Source of the DNA: RUG14300 sp964561145
Lineage (GTDB): Bacteria; Bacillota; Clostridia; Christensenellales; CAG-1252
Direction of reading: 5' to 3'
Assembly: GCA_964561145.1 (NCBI GenBank)
Contig: CAZLNZ010000001.1
Span: 1-64,000 of the forward strand
DNA length: 64,000 nucleotides
Part shown: positions 46,813 through 56,530 of the stretch, piece after piece
How the letters are laid out: each line of letters starts with the position of its first letter
Numbering within the stretch: the first letter of the stretch is position 1
Translations under genes and position numbers: made by a program
The notes under the pieces: model-generated
Told to the model about the DNA's origin: nothing
Database searches by the model: none
The model's input: the letters and a program-made list of their open reading frames with translations, nothing else

Positions 46813-48474
46813 ATGGATTGTCCCTTTAACATTTCATTTCACCATACCACAGGAGGAGTAGAGGCGCTGAATATAAAAAACGATTCCTCTAATTTTCAAT
46901 TTACACGTAGGGGCTTCGGTGTTCCGATCGGCATGAATTATCTTGACAAGCAAGAAAATGTCGACGGTACGCTGGTGTTGTCCTACTTATATTTTAATGA
47001 CGTACAATTGTCTGTTACAAGAACCCCGTCAGAGGTAGGGCTTATTGAAGGGTATACCTTGAAGAATAATTCAAATAAGCCCGTCAAGCTTAATAAAGAG
47101 GAATATGGCATTGAGATGAGTTTTACAGATGGCACCGATATTTTTGAGGTTGCTTTAAAACGGAGACTTTATGTTCGGGTTTACAAAGGTGATAGGATGT
47201 GCGTATATACCACAAGAACTTCGGGCGGTACTTCTATAGGTTTAATTTTAACGGACGGAGAATTGGGCGGATATACAAGCGATAAATATTCAAAGTATTC
47301 CGATACCATATACACCTTTTATCCCAAAGAAGTTGAACTGTTGCCCAATGAGGAGTATTCCTTTAAATGGATCATTTTCCCTCATAACGGTATAGAGGGT
47401 TTTCGCCATTTTATAGGGAAATATATGCCGATACCTTATTTTACAACCCTCACGCCCTCTTTCGGTGAGCGTGTAGAGGTTAGCTTTGCAACCGTATCTC
47501 TAAACGGCAAAGAAGGGAATTCCTTTATAGCACATAACGGGGCTGAGGTATGTATTTCACCAATAAAAGAAACACGTTCGGAACCTTCTAAAGATGAAGA
47601 TGATGTGGTTGCTGTATCTAATACTGAAGGGAGCTATACTTCCAATCCTTTAATGGAACAGAAGATTGACTCGGTAGCCGAATCTGAAGAGGAAAACATT
47701 AAGGATAATACCAATACTCTAATTGAAAGCGGGGTAATACCAATATCCGAATTTAAGGAGAAGGGCATATTGCAAGACGAAGAGGCGACAGCCGTAAAAA
47801 CCGAGGATGAGCTACATCACACCACACATAATTGTTTCAATATAAGAATATCATCTCTTGATGTGCTGAAAATGGAGCGGGACAATTACAAAAGATCTAT
47901 TTTTAGTTGGAAGAATCCTTTTGATTATCTAATAAAGGTAAGAGAAATATTGGAAGAAAACGAAGGCGAAAAGGGTTTACAGGAGGCTTCAAGTATTCTT
48001 CACGATTACTATAGAGGAGTCGGAAAAAAACGTTTTGATTGCTTTATACCAATTGAGGTTATCAAGTATGATAACTCACTTCGAAAAATCGTACATGAAA
48101 AATGTCTCAAACTTTTAGGCAAGCAAAAGGGACTATTTACACCCTATAGACTTTTGGCAAGTTATGAGTATTTATTAATGGAAAAGGAATTGATTGGTTT
48201 GTCTTATGAAACGGAAGAGTGTTCGGAAAAGAAATGTTGTGAACAGTCCAAAGTGACCAAGTCTTCTCCTTGGACATCATATGGTGAAAATCAATTTGTG
48301 AAGCATACTGAGGATAAGATTATCAAGTCGAGTAACGGAAAGAATTCTACCGAATGGCATATAGCCATTATTGAGAAACTAAAAGAACTTGAAGAGCTTT
48401 GTAATTATTATTTAGATACTCCTTTTGGTAAAATATATCCTAAATCAGATGTTCTAACTTATATTTTGAAGTAA
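46813..48474 (+). CDS. Unrecognised cytosolic protein downstream of the transglutaminase-like gene
   Basis: 553 residues, no signal peptide, not recognised. The first 220 residues look like a beta-sandwich (many alternating strands, SYLYFNDVQLSVTRTPSEVG, YTLKNNSNKPVKL). Residues about 250-340 are acidic and low-complexity, probably disordered. The rest is mostly helical with a cysteine-rich spot (ECSEKKCCEQS near 470). It starts 4 bases after the lipoprotein stop without a clear ribosome site, so it depends on coupling. A good AGGAGG occurs inside the frame near 46851, but no standard start codon follows at the right distance. Confidence 0.6.
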   Translation: MDCPFNISFHHTTGGVEALNIKNDSSNFQFTRRGFGVPIGMNYLDKQENVDGTLVLSYLYFNDVQLSVTRTPSEVGLIEGYTLKNNSNKPVKLNKEEYGIEMSFTDGTDIFEVALKRRLYVRVYKGDRMCVYTTRTSGGTSIGLILTDGELGGYTSDKYSKYSDTIYTFYPKEVELLPNEEYSFKWIIFPHNGIEGFRHFIGKYMPIPYFTTLTPSFGERVEVSFATVSLNGKEGNSFIAHNGAEVCISPIKETRSEPSKDEDDVVAVSNTEGSYTSNPLMEQKIDSVAESEEENIKDNTNTLIESGVIPISEFKEKGILQDEEATAVKTEDELHHTTHNCFNIRISSLDVLKMERDNYKRSIFSWKNPFDYLIKVREILEENEGEKGLQEASSILHDYYRGVGKKRFDCFIPIEVIKYDNSLRKIVHEKCLKLLGKQKGLFTPYRLLASYEYLLMEKELIGLSYETEECSEKKCCEQSKVTKSSPWTSYGENQFVKHTEDKIIKSSNGKNSTEWHIAIIEKLKELEELCNYYLDTPFGKIYPKSDVLTYILK

Positions 48475-50211
48475 CTAAGAAATTGGTACCAATTTCAAAG
48501 AAATGACGTGCAGTAAACCAATAAAGAACCCAAATTGCAAAACAAAATGCAAAAAAGCGAGAATAATTTCTAAATAATCTGGAAATATTGCAAAAATTGA
48601 ACATTAATGTCATACTGAGCGTAAGGCGAAGCCTGGAGTCGAACCCCGTAGGGGCGACACCTTAGTGTCGGTATCTCATCCTTGTTAAAAACAATGCAAA
48701 GAAAATATAATGCATAAATAAAATACAATAACTACGATTTATATTAGCTCTTTGTCTTAATGTCATACTGAGCGAAAGGAATGTGGGTTAATATATTATA
48801 AAAGAATTTAAATGACAAAATGACAGTCAAAAACGAGAATTATTTCTAAATAATCTGGAAATATTGCAAAAATTGAACATCAATGTCATACTGAGCGAAA
48901 GGCGAAGCCTGGAGTCGAACCCCGTAGGGGCGACACCTTAGTGTCGGTATCTCATCCTTGTTAAAAACAATGCAAAGAAAATATAATGCATAAATAAAAT
49001 ACAATAACTACGATTTATATTAGCTCTTTGTCTTAATGTCATACTGAGCGAAAGGAATGTGGGTTAATATATTATAAAAGAATTTAAATGACAAAATGAC
49101 AGTCAAAAACGAGAATTATTTCTAAATAATCTGGAAATATTGCAAAAATTGAACATCAATGTCATACTGAGCGAAAGGCGAAGCCTGGAGTCGAACCCCG
49201 TAGGGGCGACACCTTAGTGTCGGTATCTCATCCGCATTATTATTCTAACTAAGAATCACTATAGAACATACTATAACATCGGTACCTAATTGATATTGAA
49301 GTTAATGCCATGGTATGAAAAGGTAGACAGTTAGATATGGTGCTAACTCTGTAACGATGCTATCTCATTGTATGGCGGGGCAATGCTTACACCGAATCCT
49401 CATTCTATACCATTATTGCCGTAATGGGATTGTATATCTCTAAGAAAACACCCGCATTTCATCTAAAATGTCATACTGAGCGAAAGGCGAAGCCTGGAGT
49501 CGAACCCCATAGGGGCGACACCTTAGTGTTGGTATCTCATCCTTGTTAAAAACAATGCAAAGAAAATATAATACTTAAATAAAATACAATAACTACGATT
49601 TTATATTAGCTTTTTGTCTTAATGTCATACTGAGCGGAAGGCGAAGCCTGGAGTCGAACCCCGGCGGGGCGATGTTTACATCGGTATCTCATCCGCATTA
49701 TTATTCTAACTAAGAATCACTATAGATCATACTATAACATCGGTACCTAATTGATATTGAAGTTAATGCCATGGTATGAAAAGGTAGACAGTTAGATATG
49801 GTGCTAACTCTGTAACGATGCTATCTCATTGTATGGCGGGGCAATGCTTACACCGAATCCTCATTCTATACCATTATTGCCGTAATGGGATTGTATATCT
49901 CTAAGAAAACACCCGCATTTCATCTAAAATGTCATACTGAGCGAAAGGCGAAGCCTGGAGTCGAACCCCGTAGGGGCGATGTGTAACATCGGTATCTCAT
50001 CCGCATTAAATATAATGGCATACCATAAAAAAGACGTTATGATATATTATTATCGCAGGGACGTATTATCTCATTGTAGGGCGGGCGGCTCGTCTCCCGC
50101 CGAAATCCTTGTGAAAGTGCTTAGAGTAATGGCAAGCATCGGTATCTTGTCTATATTAAAAGTGAAAGCTAAGGTTATCCAGTTGGGTAATATGTTCAAT
50201 CATTTATCTTG
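48475..50211. repeat. Structured repeat cluster B with tandem duplications
   Basis: A gene-free 1.7 kb block between convergent genes. TGTCATACTGAGCG units start at 48608, 48761, 48884, 49037, 49160, 49469, 49623 and 49930. A 276-bp segment is repeated in tandem (48571, 48847 and, partly, 49123), and a second segment is duplicated with a 461-bp period (49234 and 49695). It opens with a perfect 18-bp palindrome GAAATTGGTACCAATTTC (48479-48496), which is one of the hairpin types found inside other units. A GGGCGGGCGGCTCG…CCCGCC unit lies near 50075-50101. Confidence 0.85.
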
Positions 50212-51054
50212 TTATTTGCGATAGGCGGAAGGGTAATTTCCGTCTATGTTTTTAAACCAGCGTGAAAAGGTTTGAGGCTCTGAAAAATTCATCAACGTGC
50301 TTATTTCCGATATGGATAAAATGGAGTTTTGAAGTAGGTCTATGGCTCTCATATGTCTTAAACGATTATAATATTTCATCGGGCTACAGTTGTATGTCTT
50401 ATTGAACAATTGTATTAGATTCCAGTTGGAGATGTTGATATGCTCGGATATATCCGATAGACATAAGTTTTCATCAACGTTTTTGCGAAGGAAAACGACT
50501 GCCTCGTTCATTTGACGGCTAAAGGAGAGCTCTTGAACGTTAGCACTATTTTCACGTAATATAAGTCCTATCATTTGCGTTAACAGTCCCTGCATTATCA
50601 GTTCGGAGGAAGGTTGCTTATAGGTGAATTCATCTATAATTTTAAACAAAAGATTCTTGATTTTTAATGAGTTTTTTAGATGCAAAACAATTGGTATGTC
50701 GATGCCGTTTGCCGAAAAGAAGTCCTCTCGATACCATCCTAGCTGTTCTTTAGTCATTTGATCCCTACGTACAAAGCTTATACCTATCTTTTCACTATCG
50801 GGGAGTTTTTTGATGTCGAAGTGTACGTGAGGTTGACAACAGTTTTCACCGTTGTATTCAAGTATATGTCTAATACCCGGTCTTAAAATAAAGACATCGT
50901 TTTCACGTGCGATATGCGTTACGCCATCGACAGTGATTTTCAAGCTGCCTTTTTCTATAAAACCTATCTCATGATCCCACAATTCTCGATCGATGTAATG
51001 ACTGCTGGTCCAAATGTGATGCATTGAAAATCTGATGTAGGGCGAGATTTCCAC
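50212..51054 (-). CDS. AraC-family transcriptional regulator (locus 3)
   Basis: 280 residues from the GTG at 51054 (VEISPYIRFSMHH), chosen because AGAGGAGG lies 8 bases before it; the frame is open to 51231 but that extension is hydrophobic and has no ribosome site. N-terminal cupin sensor (EIGFIEKGSLKITVDG, ENDVFILRPGIRH) and C-terminal helix-turn-helix pair (LCLSDISEHINISNWNLIQLF and LSISEISTLMNFSEPQTFSRWFK). It is divergent from the nine-gene operon starting at 51349 and should be its activator. Confidence 0.88.
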   Translation of the reverse strand: MEISPYIRFSMHHIWTSSHYIDRELWDHEIGFIEKGSLKITVDGVTHIARENDVFILRPGIRHILEYNGENCCQPHVHFDIKKLPDSEKIGISFVRRDQMTKEQLGWYREDFFSANGIDIPIVLHLKNSLKIKNLLFKIIDEFTYKQPSSELIMQGLLTQMIGLILRENSANVQELSFSRQMNEAVVFLRKNVDENLCLSDISEHINISNWNLIQLFNKTYNCSPMKYYNRLRHMRAIDLLQNSILSISEISTLMNFSEPQTFSRWFKNIDGNYPSAYRK

Positions 51055-51191
51055 GGTGATAACCTCCTCTGAAAAGTCCAAATAATTGTAATTGTATTTT
51101 AGCACGAATACATTGCCTTTACAAGTGGCAAAAATTGTACAGGGGTTGTTGCATTGCAAAATAATTGTTATGAAAACGGTTATTATTGCTA

Positions 51192-51220
51192 TTGAAAAGG
51201 GGGTGGTATGATGGCATAAT
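51192..51220 (+). promoter_or_regulatory. Candidate promoter of the locus 3 operon
   Basis: TTGAAA (51192-51197), 17 bases, CATAAT (51215-51220), 130 bases before the first ATG. The imperfect -10 fits an activated promoter. Confidence 0.5.
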
Positions 51221-51243
51221 AAAATTGTCATTGATTAGTGATA

Positions 51244-51276
51244 GAGGAATAATATGCTAAAATTACGTATTATCCT
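51244..51276 (+). promoter_or_regulatory. Imperfect inverted repeat in the locus 3 leader
   Basis: GAGGAATAATA (51244-51254) and TATTATCCTC (51267-51276) pair with one bulged A around a 12-base loop. It lies in the presumed 5' leader and could be an AraC operator or an RNA control element. Confidence 0.45.
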
Positions 51277-51348
51277 CGTGAAATAGTGCGATTCCCCTAG
51301 ACAAGGCTTCGCTCAATATCGTTAATATTATCGAAAAAGGAGAATGAT

Positions 51349-52752
51349 ATGAACAAAGCAACTAAGTTTATTTGTATATTGTTGTGTGCGTTGCTGTGCA
51401 TGCCGATGGTTTTGACGGCTTGTGACACAAACAGTGATGTAGAGCCGGGTGCCGATATAATCACAATTTATATACGTCACTTCGAAGACTGGAGCGATGA
51501 TTACTTCGTTTCGGCGATTGATAAGTATAACGAGGACAAAACAGACGGTGTTCATATAGAGTATCTCATTTTGGACGAAAGTAATTATTCGGATAAGATT
51601 ATTTCCGACCGTGAGGCAGGAAAAGCTCCCGATATTTATCTTTGCTCTTGGGCTCCGTTATGGGCAGAGGTGCAAAACGGTAACATTCTTCCTATCAAAG
51701 ATTATTTTTCTCAAGAATTTTTAGATGATTATACCGATACGGCACTTGAATACAGTACTCTTTACGATACCGTGTATGCTGTACCATATTGCTTTGAACC
51801 TTCATTGATGCTCTTTTATTCCAAGTCTGCTTTTGCAGAAGCAGGCATAACCAAAGAACCGACTACTTATGAAGAAATGCTCGATTGTTGCGAGAAGTTA
51901 AGCAAAGTAATCGATAACAAAAAGCAAACCGTTCTTGGTACCCCCTTGGGCAGTGCAATGGCTTGGGCTAATGTAGGACAGTTTTGGAACTCGGCAGGCG
52001 GTAATTATCCTTTGACCGAGGACTGGTCTACATCGTTAGTTGGTACTATTAACAAAGACGGTTATAAACAATTTTTGGAATACTGGGGACAACTATATGA
52101 AAAGGGATATGCATCTAGATCCGACGTGGCAGGTGGATATAATGAGATTATCAACGAGCTCTGCGAGGGTAGGGTTGCGATGACGTTTGCAGGAAGTTAT
52201 GCAGTAGGTGCCATCAAAAACGATTATCTCGATAAAGGATACATCGATAGCATGGATGATATAGGATGCTGTCTAGCACCCTCCCTTAACGGCGAGATAG
52301 GAAATACTACCGATGGCGGTTGGAGTATCGTTTTAGATTCTGCTTCTGCACAGCGTGAATGTACCAATGAGAAAAACATCGGAAAAACTCATGCGGATTT
52401 AGCTGCCAAATTTATTGATTGGTACGTAAGAGATCCGGAAATATCTACAGGTTGGTTTGAACTTGGTTTATGTTGCAAACAAACGGGATTTAAGTCGGTA
52501 CAGACGTTGTTGGACAAATCTCAAACCGCAAATCCTTTCTATGAAGTGATAAAGGAAGCTGCAAATACAGCTTGTCCCACGTATTACTTCCCTTATATGG
52601 CGGATTACTGTTCACAAATGATACAGACCTATATAAGTAAAACAAATAAAAAATCTCTTGATGAAATCATTGCTATCTGTGATAGCAACGTCAGTAAATG
52701 TATCGAAACTTATAAACTTGCAGGAAAGAACCCAAAATATCAGGAAGACTGA
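51349..52752 (+). CDS. Sugar ABC transporter substrate-binding lipoprotein (locus 3)
   Basis: 467 residues, AAAGGAG start, lipobox LTAC with Cys25. It has the family-1 solute-binding layout: IITIYIRHFEDWSDDYFVSAIDKYNED at the start, PDIYLCSWAPLWAEVQNGNI and the hinge AAKFIDWYVRD. It should bind oligosaccharides, predicted here to be D-arabino-oligosaccharides, and deliver them to the two permeases encoded next. It is the first gene of the operon. Confidence 0.92.
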   Translation: MNKATKFICILLCALLCMPMVLTACDTNSDVEPGADIITIYIRHFEDWSDDYFVSAIDKYNEDKTDGVHIEYLILDESNYSDKIISDREAGKAPDIYLCSWAPLWAEVQNGNILPIKDYFSQEFLDDYTDTALEYSTLYDTVYAVPYCFEPSLMLFYSKSAFAEAGITKEPTTYEEMLDCCEKLSKVIDNKKQTVLGTPLGSAMAWANVGQFWNSAGGNYPLTEDWSTSLVGTINKDGYKQFLEYWGQLYEKGYASRSDVAGGYNEIINELCEGRVAMTFAGSYAVGAIKNDYLDKGYIDSMDDIGCCLAPSLNGEIGNTTDGGWSIVLDSASAQRECTNEKNIGKTHADLAAKFIDWYVRDPEISTGWFELGLCCKQTGFKSVQTLLDKSQTANPFYEVIKEAANTACPTYYFPYMADYCSQMIQTYISKTNKKSLDEIIAICDSNVSKCIETYKLAGKNPKYQED

Positions 52753-52779
52753 TTGCCGTATGGGGATTGAGAGGAATGT

Positions 52780-53688
52780 ATGAAACAAGTGAAGCATAAG
52801 TCCAAACGTTATACCTTTAGATATAAGTGGTATGCGTATGCCATGCTGGCACCGGGATTGATTTTATTGTCGATTTTTGTTATCTATCCCTTCATATTGG
52901 CATTGGTTCGTAGCTTTCTAAATTATTCTGCATACGAGACAGATATACGTTTTGTCGGACTGGAGAACTATATTCAGATACTTAAGGATGCCAGATTTTT
53001 CCAGTCATTGAAAAACGTAATCGTAATGACATTGATCTATGCCACACTGATGACAATAGCATCGTTTCTGTTCGCATTGGTGATAAAGCGACTCAGCCCG
53101 AAGATGGCAAATATTACGAAAACGCTTATTTATATTCCATGCCTTCTCTCAGGAATACTGGTGTCCGTCATATTCATCTACATGTTTTCAAATAACGGAC
53201 TTATTAATGCCATCAGGGTCGACAACGGATTGGAGCGGATTGTATTCAATGCCGACGGAGTATTCCCTTACGTTATAGTTATATTGCCTATGCTGTGGGG
53301 CGGTTTTGGATACAACACCATAGTTATGCTTGCGGGATTGCATAATATCCCCTCCACCTATTACGAAGCAGCAGCTCTTGACGGAGCAAACGGTTTTCAA
53401 CAGATGATCCATATCACTCTTCCCAATATGAAAAATTATTTTGTTCTCATAATCATTAATCTAATCACGGGCGGACTTCAAATGTTCGAGTTTCCGCTGA
53501 TGATGACGGGAGGAGGACCGCTGGATAGTACTTTGACACCGGTTTTATTTATGTATTGGCAAAAGTCAAATCCGACGCTCACGCAGTCTTGTGTTATGGC
53601 AGGGTGTATTTTAATTATGATCCCCATAGCCGCAATCAATCTGATTGTATTCAAGCTAATACGGTCGGAAAAAACGATGGAGGCGTAA
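52780..53688 (+). CDS. Sugar ABC transporter permease (UgpA/LacF type)
   Basis: 302 residues with six membrane helices and the EAA loop YYEAAALDGANGFQQMIHITLP. A GAGAGG site lies just upstream of the ATG. The stop is one base before the start of the partner permease, a classical tight permease pair. No ATPase gene is in the operon. Confidence 0.92.
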   Translation: MKQVKHKSKRYTFRYKWYAYAMLAPGLILLSIFVIYPFILALVRSFLNYSAYETDIRFVGLENYIQILKDARFFQSLKNVIVMTLIYATLMTIASFLFALVIKRLSPKMANITKTLIYIPCLLSGILVSVIFIYMFSNNGLINAIRVDNGLERIVFNADGVFPYVIVILPMLWGGFGYNTIVMLAGLHNIPSTYYEAAALDGANGFQQMIHITLPNMKNYFVLIIINLITGGLQMFEFPLMMTGGGPLDSTLTPVLFMYWQKSNPTLTQSCVMAGCILIMIPIAAINLIVFKLIRSEKTMEA

Positions 53689-53689
53689 T

Positions 53690-54532
53690 ATGAGAGGCAG
53701 GAAAAAACGCATTAATAAAAAAGTAGCGGCAACGACTATCACGCTTGTGGTTCTTGTCGGGATTATGTTTCCTCTGTTGTGGATGATACCGGCAGCGTTC
53801 AAGGGAAAGATGGACATATGGTCGATTCCCGCTAAGTGGCTGCCGACCACTTGGTACTTTGGCAACTTTGTAGAGATATTCACAGCCAACAGACAGTATA
53901 ATTTTTTGTACTCTCTAGGCATTACCTTCGTGGTAGCCCTTTTGGCTACTTTCTTCGGATTATTGGTTAATACCCTTGCGGCATACGCTTTTGCAAGAAT
54001 AGAATTTCCTTTTAAAAAGATACTATGGGTATTATATCTTTTCCCGATGTTTGTCCCGGGTATAACGATACTTTTGACTTCTCTTAAGGTCGTCAACGAT
54101 CTTCATATGACGGACACGATATTTGTATTATTTGTCCCGGGAATAGCAAGTGCATATCAGACCTTCTTTTTCCGACAGTTTTTCTTGGGAATTCCACAAT
54201 CTCTGGAGGAGGCGGCAGAGCTTGACGGCTGTAATAAATTTCAGGTATTTTTCCGTATTTTTCTGCCGATGAGCAAGTCTCCTCTGATCATACAAGGTGT
54301 AGGAATTTTCCTTGCACATTGGAATAGCTATATGTGGCCGAGCCTTACCGTTACAGGTAATCAGAATTTACAACAAGTTATGCAAATCATTCGCTTGCTC
54401 AGCATCCAGAGTGGAAGTGAGTATGGTATAACCATCGCTGCTAGCCTTATATGTATGCTACCGCCGTTGATAATCTTCGCAATACTACAGAAACGAATAG
54501 TGGAAGGTGTCACCTTGTCCGGAATGAAATAA
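53690..54532 (+). CDS. Sugar ABC transporter permease (MalG type)
   Basis: 280 residues with six membrane helices. EAA loop EEAAELDGCNKFQVFFRIFLP and the typical C-terminus KRIVEGVTLSGMK. It forms the channel with the preceding gene. Its ribosome site GGAGG lies in the last codons of that gene. Confidence 0.92.
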   Translation: MRGRKKRINKKVAATTITLVVLVGIMFPLLWMIPAAFKGKMDIWSIPAKWLPTTWYFGNFVEIFTANRQYNFLYSLGITFVVALLATFFGLLVNTLAAYAFARIEFPFKKILWVLYLFPMFVPGITILLTSLKVVNDLHMTDTIFVLFVPGIASAYQTFFFRQFFLGIPQSLEEAAELDGCNKFQVFFRIFLPMSKSPLIIQGVGIFLAHWNSYMWPSLTVTGNQNLQQVMQIIRLLSIQSGSEYGITIAASLICMLPPLIIFAILQKRIVEGVTLSGMK

Positions 54533-54547
54533 AAAAGGAGGATTGGA

Positions 54548-56530
54548 ATGAAAGTAAAAATCGTATCATTGTTTCTCTTAATTGCAGTGGTTCTGACCAT
54601 GGTTTGTGCTATACCTACGGTTACTTTTGCCGATGAAAGCGGTTTTGTGGTGGAGCTTACCGATTATTCGATCAACGGATATTATGCGTTTGCTCTGGAT
54701 GGTGCCGCAGATGTGTATCAAGAAAGTCGAGGTCAGTTTTTCCGTATGTCATATAAAGGAGCTCGGTACAACTGCTTTTATTTTTCGACAGAGGACTTGA
54801 TTAACGGAAACGGAACCTATAAGTTGGAATTTGAAGCTCGTACCAGTGAAGACCTCGTTACCTGTAACGTTTTTGTAGGACTGTTAAAAGAAGATCTTTC
54901 TCAGCCTTGTGCTTGGACTGTAGCTACCTCTAAAAGAGAAATCGATGTTATGCCGGAAAGCTCTGACGGTTTTCATAAGGTTACGCTCGAGTTCCGTATA
55001 GAAGATTATTTTTCGCAATTCTATAAGTATCTTAAAATCGGTTATGATTGTACCGATAATCCCGCCGGATATCTTGATGTTGATAATATCGCATTGTATA
55101 AAGGAAGTGAACTTATATATGATGAAAGCACTAATGTGGATGATACCATAGGCGGCGATTTTGAGAATTTCACCCTTTTGACAAATGACGGTGATACATA
55201 TACAATCCCCGGGAACGGTTGGACTGCGGATGGCTCGTACTATAACCTGTATGGGTATAATGAAAACTCCGTAGTTATGGAGGAGGGTAATAGATTTTTG
55301 AAGCTCTACGATTCCACGAAAGCAGACACTACCATAACGAAAAAACTTTCTGTCAACGGGTTGAAGGAAGCAGGATGGTATAAACTGAAAATCGATCTTA
55401 AAGGCGGTGCGGATTTTTATTCCGACAATATCGGTTTTCGTCTGCAGGCTGATGGGCAGATAGGTTATCACGGACCCGAAACTAATATTCCTGCTTCATC
55501 GGTAAAAAAGAATAAGTGGTCGACCATTGACGTAGAGTTCTATGTTCCCAATACTTCAACTTCGACTTGGATAAACTTTGACATTTGGGTATTCTTACAC
55601 AACAATGATGCCTCCTATGCATCTGTCGACAATTATCTTGCAGTGGATAATATCAGATTCTATAAAGCCCAAAACACAATAGAATTCGGAGACAACCTTC
55701 TCCCGGACGGAGATTTAGAAGGATTTAAAGCATCTCAGGGTAGGAAAGAGTGGGGTGTTATGTCCACTGACGAGTATGCGTATTCAAGAGAATTGATAAA
55801 GAGTGATTTCATCGAGTCCTTTGATACGAATACCAAACTGACTACCTCTTGGGCTAGCCAGAACTATTTAGGCACTATCGAACTAGATGTGCCACCCGTG
55901 TTCGGTATTGAGGACGGCTACTATGCGATGCAGCTTGTGCACGATGGTAAATCTGTTGTCAAGACTTATGCTTCGGCAACATATATGCTGCATAACTTTG
56001 ACTTTACGACTAAAAATTGTTATAAACTCTCCTTTGATTACAAAGCAATATCCGATGACACAGATATTATAAGATTCGCATTTGTTAGCAACGACAACGA
56101 GGACGACTTTATGCTTGACCTTTATACAGCAACAATAGGGGAGAATAAGACCGAAGGCGTCAATAAGAACGTTTTCACCTACGTTGTCAAGGATAACGGG
56201 GACGGTTGGAGAAATGTCGAATTGATTTTTAAACCCGATGCAGGTTTTAAGAGCAGAGTCAATTCAATGCGTTTTCTTTTGATGACTAACTATAACATAA
56301 ATAATAGATTCTATATCGCCAATTTTGCATTGACAGAATATTCCAATCAACAACTTCTTCCCCTTAAGAGTACGCCAACATTGGGTGACGAAACGGTTTC
56401 AGACGACAAGAAAGAGTCTGAAGGTGTTTTGATACCGATACTTTGTGGTGTCGGGGGTGTTGTAGTGATTGGTGCGGCGATAACAATTGTACTGTGTATT
56501 AAGAAGAGGAAACAACATGAAAAAGAATAG
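54548..56530 (+). CDS. Membrane-anchored extracellular protein with three sugar-binding-like modules
   Basis: 660 residues. Signal peptide 1-28 (cleavage likely after VTFA). Three CBM4/9-like jelly-roll modules follow (about 30-200, 205-375, 380-605), with the family's GDFENF / DGDLEGF openings, YKLxFxxR/YKLSFDYK strands and xxVDNIxxYK/AVDNIRFYK ends. A C-terminal transmembrane helix (about 625-648) and basic tail KKRKQHEKE hold it in the membrane. No catalytic domain is recognised. It should keep the polysaccharide near the GH183 lipoprotein and the importer. Confidence 0.7.
   Translation: MKVKIVSLFLLIAVVLTMVCAIPTVTFADESGFVVELTDYSINGYYAFALDGAADVYQESRGQFFRMSYKGARYNCFYFSTEDLINGNGTYKLEFEARTSEDLVTCNVFVGLLKEDLSQPCAWTVATSKREIDVMPESSDGFHKVTLEFRIEDYFSQFYKYLKIGYDCTDNPAGYLDVDNIALYKGSELIYDESTNVDDTIGGDFENFTLLTNDGDTYTIPGNGWTADGSYYNLYGYNENSVVMEEGNRFLKLYDSTKADTTITKKLSVNGLKEAGWYKLKIDLKGGADFYSDNIGFRLQADGQIGYHGPETNIPASSVKKNKWSTIDVEFYVPNTSTSTWINFDIWVFLHNNDASYASVDNYLAVDNIRFYKAQNTIEFGDNLLPDGDLEGFKASQGRKEWGVMSTDEYAYSRELIKSDFIESFDTNTKLTTSWASQNYLGTIELDVPPVFGIEDGYYAMQLVHDGKSVVKTYASATYMLHNFDFTTKNCYKLSFDYKAISDDTDIIRFAFVSNDNEDDFMLDLYTATIGENKTEGVNKNVFTYVVKDNGDGWRNVELIFKPDAGFKSRVNSMRFLLMTNYNINNRFYIANFALTEYSNQQLLPLKSTPTLGDETVSDDKKESEGVLIPILCGVGGVVVIGAAITIVLCIKKRKQHEKE

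Noticed and set aside
48608..48681. tRNA-like T-arm (reverse strand GGGGTTCGACTCC) inside the repeat units
   Set aside because: Only the T-loop-like string matches; no acceptor stem, anticodon arm or D-arm can be folded around it.
48571..49240. Regular 276-bp spacing suggesting a CRISPR-like array
   Set aside because: Units are identical throughout rather than repeats with different spacers, far too long, and no cas gene is near. It is a tandem duplication.
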